Part shown: in pieces, positions 61,959 through 64,000 of the stretch
How the letters are laid out: each line of letters begins with the position of its first letter
Numbering within the stretch: the first letter of the stretch is position 1
Assembly: GCA_964589825.1 (NCBI GenBank)
Contig: CAZPUS010000012.1
Span: 18,922 to 82,921 of the forward strand
From: CAZPUS01 sp964589825
Lineage (GTDB): Bacteria > Fibrobacterota > Chitinivibrionia > Chitinivibrionales > WJKA01
Direction: 5' to 3'
Length of the DNA stretch: 64,000 nucleotides
Notes under the pieces: generated by a model
Seen by the model: the letters and a program-made list of their open reading frames with translations, nothing else
The model's database searches: none
What the model was told of the DNA's origin: nothing
Program-made: the position numbers and the translations under genes

Positions 61959-64000
61959 ATGAATCATTTCCGATTTTTCCCCACAATGTGCATAGCGCTG
62001 TCTCTTATAACAGCCCTTGTCCACGGCCAATCCCTTGTCGGCTATTGGAATTTCGAAAACCAGGACGACTCGGTGGTGATTGATGCACATAACGGCCTGG
62101 ACGCAGAGGTACACAGCACCGATTCTGCTGGTGGAATATTGACGTACGTTGTTGGTAAAGCCGGGATGGCCGTCCGGATGGACAGTGGACGTGTATGGGC
62201 GGACGCACGAACGGACAGCAACCAGACAGGTATCGCTGATTTCCCGGTTACGCTCTCTGCGTGGGTTAAAACAGACAATACCACCGATTTTATGTATGCC
62301 CTTACATTCGGAGATGGAGGGGAGCCGCACGGTCTCGGGCTTGGAATTAAAGAGGGCAAAATACTGCTTCTCTCACGTTACTGGAACCAAAACACGACCT
62401 TTTTCGGGGACGAAATAATTGCGGATAATCAGTGGCACTTTCTCACCGCCGTCTGCTTCAGCGAAACGACGCAGGTAGATGACAGCCTCATTATCACTGC
62501 ATATGCAAGACTCTATGTAGACGGTAAGGAAATCGATTCGGTAACGAGAACACAGGGTGGTGTTTTTTCCTCTCCCTTTGAAATAAGGCAATTTCCCCGC
62601 AGATACGATCGAATCTCGATCGGACGATGGCAAAAACAGTACTGGCCTAACGGTTATTTTGAGGGGGCTCTTGACGAAATCAGAGTACACCGCAGTGCAC
62701 TGCCCCGGGACTCCATCATCGATATAATGTACAGCGCTCTTTCTCCTGACCCTGTTTCGCTAAATACCACCTCACTGGCAGTAGCCGAAAATGACGATGC
62801 CGTTATCATTGTGCACGCATTAGGCGGCGAACCGCTCGATTATAGATGGAAAAATAAAAACGGCACCATAATCGACAGCAGTATCGGCAAAAGCGCTTTT
62901 TACGATACACTCATTATCAATAACGTACAGAAAAACAGAGATGACGGGAGCCGGTATTACTGTGACGTGTCAAACGCCCAGGGAAGCGCATCAAGTGCAC
63001 AATGTACAATACGGGTTTACAGCGGTGTAAATGCCGACTTTTCTTATAAAAAAAACGACGTCTCGGACTACAACCTCGATGTGACGTTTTACGATTCTTC
63101 GACAGGGGATATAGATCAGTGGGAATGGTCGTTTGGTGACGGAGAGGATTCCACATATACTTCTGCGGTCTCCGCGCTTCACCACACCTACAATGACACT
63201 GGTGTCTATACATGCACGCTGGTCGTCTCAGGCGGATCCGGAGTAATTCCAAGCGATACCGCGACCGCAACTATTCGTTTTTATCTCCCTGATACGTCAA
63301 ACGTTCTTCGTCTTGATACGGCATATCGTCTTGACGGACGTCGACTCGTATACCGGATAAAAAACATAGACAGTATCGAGACCACGTTTCTTCAGGATGC
63401 GGACGTGGGTATCTGGCTCACGCGCAACAATTTCCCCTCCGACGGTACAATCGACAGTGTCACCTCTCCGGACCGGGTATTGATGCGCTACCCCGACCCC
63501 GATGAAATGGGGAACATTTTTACGGACACGATACTCCTGGACACTCCGCTGGTACGACTCTATCACTTATGGCCGTCACCGATTATTTCGGAAGCCGGAA
63601 AGCCCGACAGAACACGCGATTTCCGCTATGACAAAACATACAGAGTCGATATCCAAATCCGGAATCCCCTCTCCTTTTCCGCCTCCTTTCTCGGCAACAC
63701 CGGAACACACGAGACGGTTGTTCTCGACACGCAACACCTTGCCATTGCGCAAATTCGACTCGACAGTTCATCCCGCATAGATACCCCGCTGGTCGAATCT
63801 CTTATTTTTGAATACGGCTTTTCGGCAAGTTCGCTGGACCATAATGACACCCTCTCCACAAGCGAAATAATTGGTACCGATCCTTATGTATGGGAGATAG
63901 AAGACAGTATGTTCATGCAGGTTGACACACATCGTGTCTACGCAGAGGTGACGCAGGTGGGCGTACGCAACATAAAGGATGTGGTACAGAAGGTTGAATT
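61959..64000 (+). CDS. Secreted LamG/Ig/PKD-domain surface protein (5' part; runs off the window)
   Basis: The frame is open from the ATG to the window edge (about 680 residues). A signal peptide comes first (MCIALSLITALVHG then QSLVGYWNFE). Residues ~28-245 form a LamG/concanavalin-A-like domain (SLVGYWNFENQDDS, DISIGRW-like, YFEGALDEIRVHRSALP). Next is an Ig-like segment (~258-340, with GSRYYCDVSN), then a PKD domain (~345-430: ADFSYKKN, WEWSFGDGEDS, HTYNDTGVYTCTLVVSG). More beta-rich sequence follows. Such proteins sit on or are exported to the cell surface and often bind polysaccharide or partners. GGGAGGG lies just before the ATG. The C-terminus, where any sorting signal would be, is outside the window. 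Confidence 0.88.
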   Translation, partial: MNHFRFFPTMCIALSLITALVHGQSLVGYWNFENQDDSVVIDAHNGLDAEVHSTDSAGGILTYVVGKAGMAVRMDSGRVWADARTDSNQTGIADFPVTLSAWVKTDNTTDFMYALTFGDGGEPHGLGLGIKEGKILLLSRYWNQNTTFFGDEIIADNQWHFLTAVCFSETTQVDDSLIITAYARLYVDGKEIDSVTRTQGGVFSSPFEIRQFPRRYDRISIGRWQKQYWPNGYFEGALDEIRVHRSALPRDSIIDIMYSALSPDPVSLNTTSLAVAENDDAVIIVHALGGEPLDYRWKNKNGTIIDSSIGKSAFYDTLIINNVQKNRDDGSRYYCDVSNAQGSASSAQCTIRVYSGVNADFSYKKNDVSDYNLDVTFYDSSTGDIDQWEWSFGDGEDSTYTSAVSALHHTYNDTGVYTCTLVVSGGSGVIPSDTATATIRFYLPDTSNVLRLDTAYRLDGRRLVYRIKNIDSIETTFLQDADVGIWLTRNNFPSDGTIDSVTSPDRVLMRYPDPDEMGNIFTDTILLDTPLVRLYHLWPSPIISEAGKPDRTRDFRYDKTYRVDIQIRNPLSFSASFLGNTGTHETVVLDTQHLAIAQIRLDSSSRIDTPLVESLIFEYGFSASSLDHNDTLSTSEIIGTDPYVWEIEDSMFMQVDTHRVYAEVTQVGVRNIKDVVQKVE

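Overview
This window reads as a chromosomal segment of a Gram-negative, signalling-rich bacterium. Gram-negative markers are two SurA/PpiC-type periplasmic foldases, a Wzi-like outer-membrane barrel, and a secreted protein with a C-terminal domain resembling type 9 secretion sorting domains. The mix of huge hybrid kinases, a eukaryote-like glycogen branching enzyme, DUF5683 proteins and a T9SS-like C-terminus suggests the FCB group, perhaps Fibrobacterota/Chitinivibrionia. That placement is inference from gene content, not a database result. I see no phage, insertion sequence or CRISPR array; the mobile-looking component is a family of short dispersed repeats.

Layout. 0.1-2.5 kb: cation/proton antiporter coupled to an HTH-EIIA(Ntr) fusion. 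2.7-22.2 kb: signalling block with three very large paralogous PAS/GAF hybrid histidine kinases, an NtrC-type regulator, a lone receiver, a PAS-like protein, an HD-GYP protein, and a two-gene ODP-like diiron sensor/helical protein module. 22.4-29.7 kb: FAD-linked oxidase, thioredoxin, beta-helix protein, hisH-hisF and a large secreted protein. 30.1-40.7 kb: one co-directional run of HAD phosphatase, mfd, two foldases, a fused 2-oxoacid dehydrogenase E1, a lipoyl-domain/ketoacyl-ACP-synthase-III fusion, and radC. 40.8-48.7 kb: minus-strand housekeeping run (spoVG, tRNA-Gln, rplY, pth, rpsF, rpsR, rplI, dapA, dapB, two DUF5683 proteins) plus nrdR. 49.0-54.8 kb: Wzi-like protein, ferredoxin-type aldo/keto reductase, dGTPase and DEAD-box helicase. 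54.8-61.5 kb: glycogen cluster (glgP, glgA, glgB, with a CBM48 protein upstream). 62.0-64.0 kb: 5' part of a LamG/Ig/PKD surface protein running off the edge.

The most unusual system is at 36.7-40.0 kb. A fused E1 (decarboxylase) lies directly upstream of, and overlaps, a protein that joins a lipoyl swinging-arm domain to a complete KASIII (Cys-His-Asn triad intact). No E2 acyltransferase or E3 is present here. The arrangement suggests that an acyl group made by E1 on the lipoyl arm is handed directly to a condensing enzyme to start a fatty-acid or polyketide chain, bypassing acyl-CoA. Other points worth attention are a roughly 159-bp dispersed repeat with inverted ends (two near-complete and six partial copies), a cluster of palindromes in a 1-kb gene-free stretch, the ODP-like module, the EIIA/antiporter pair, and a palindrome lying on the -10 box of nrdR.
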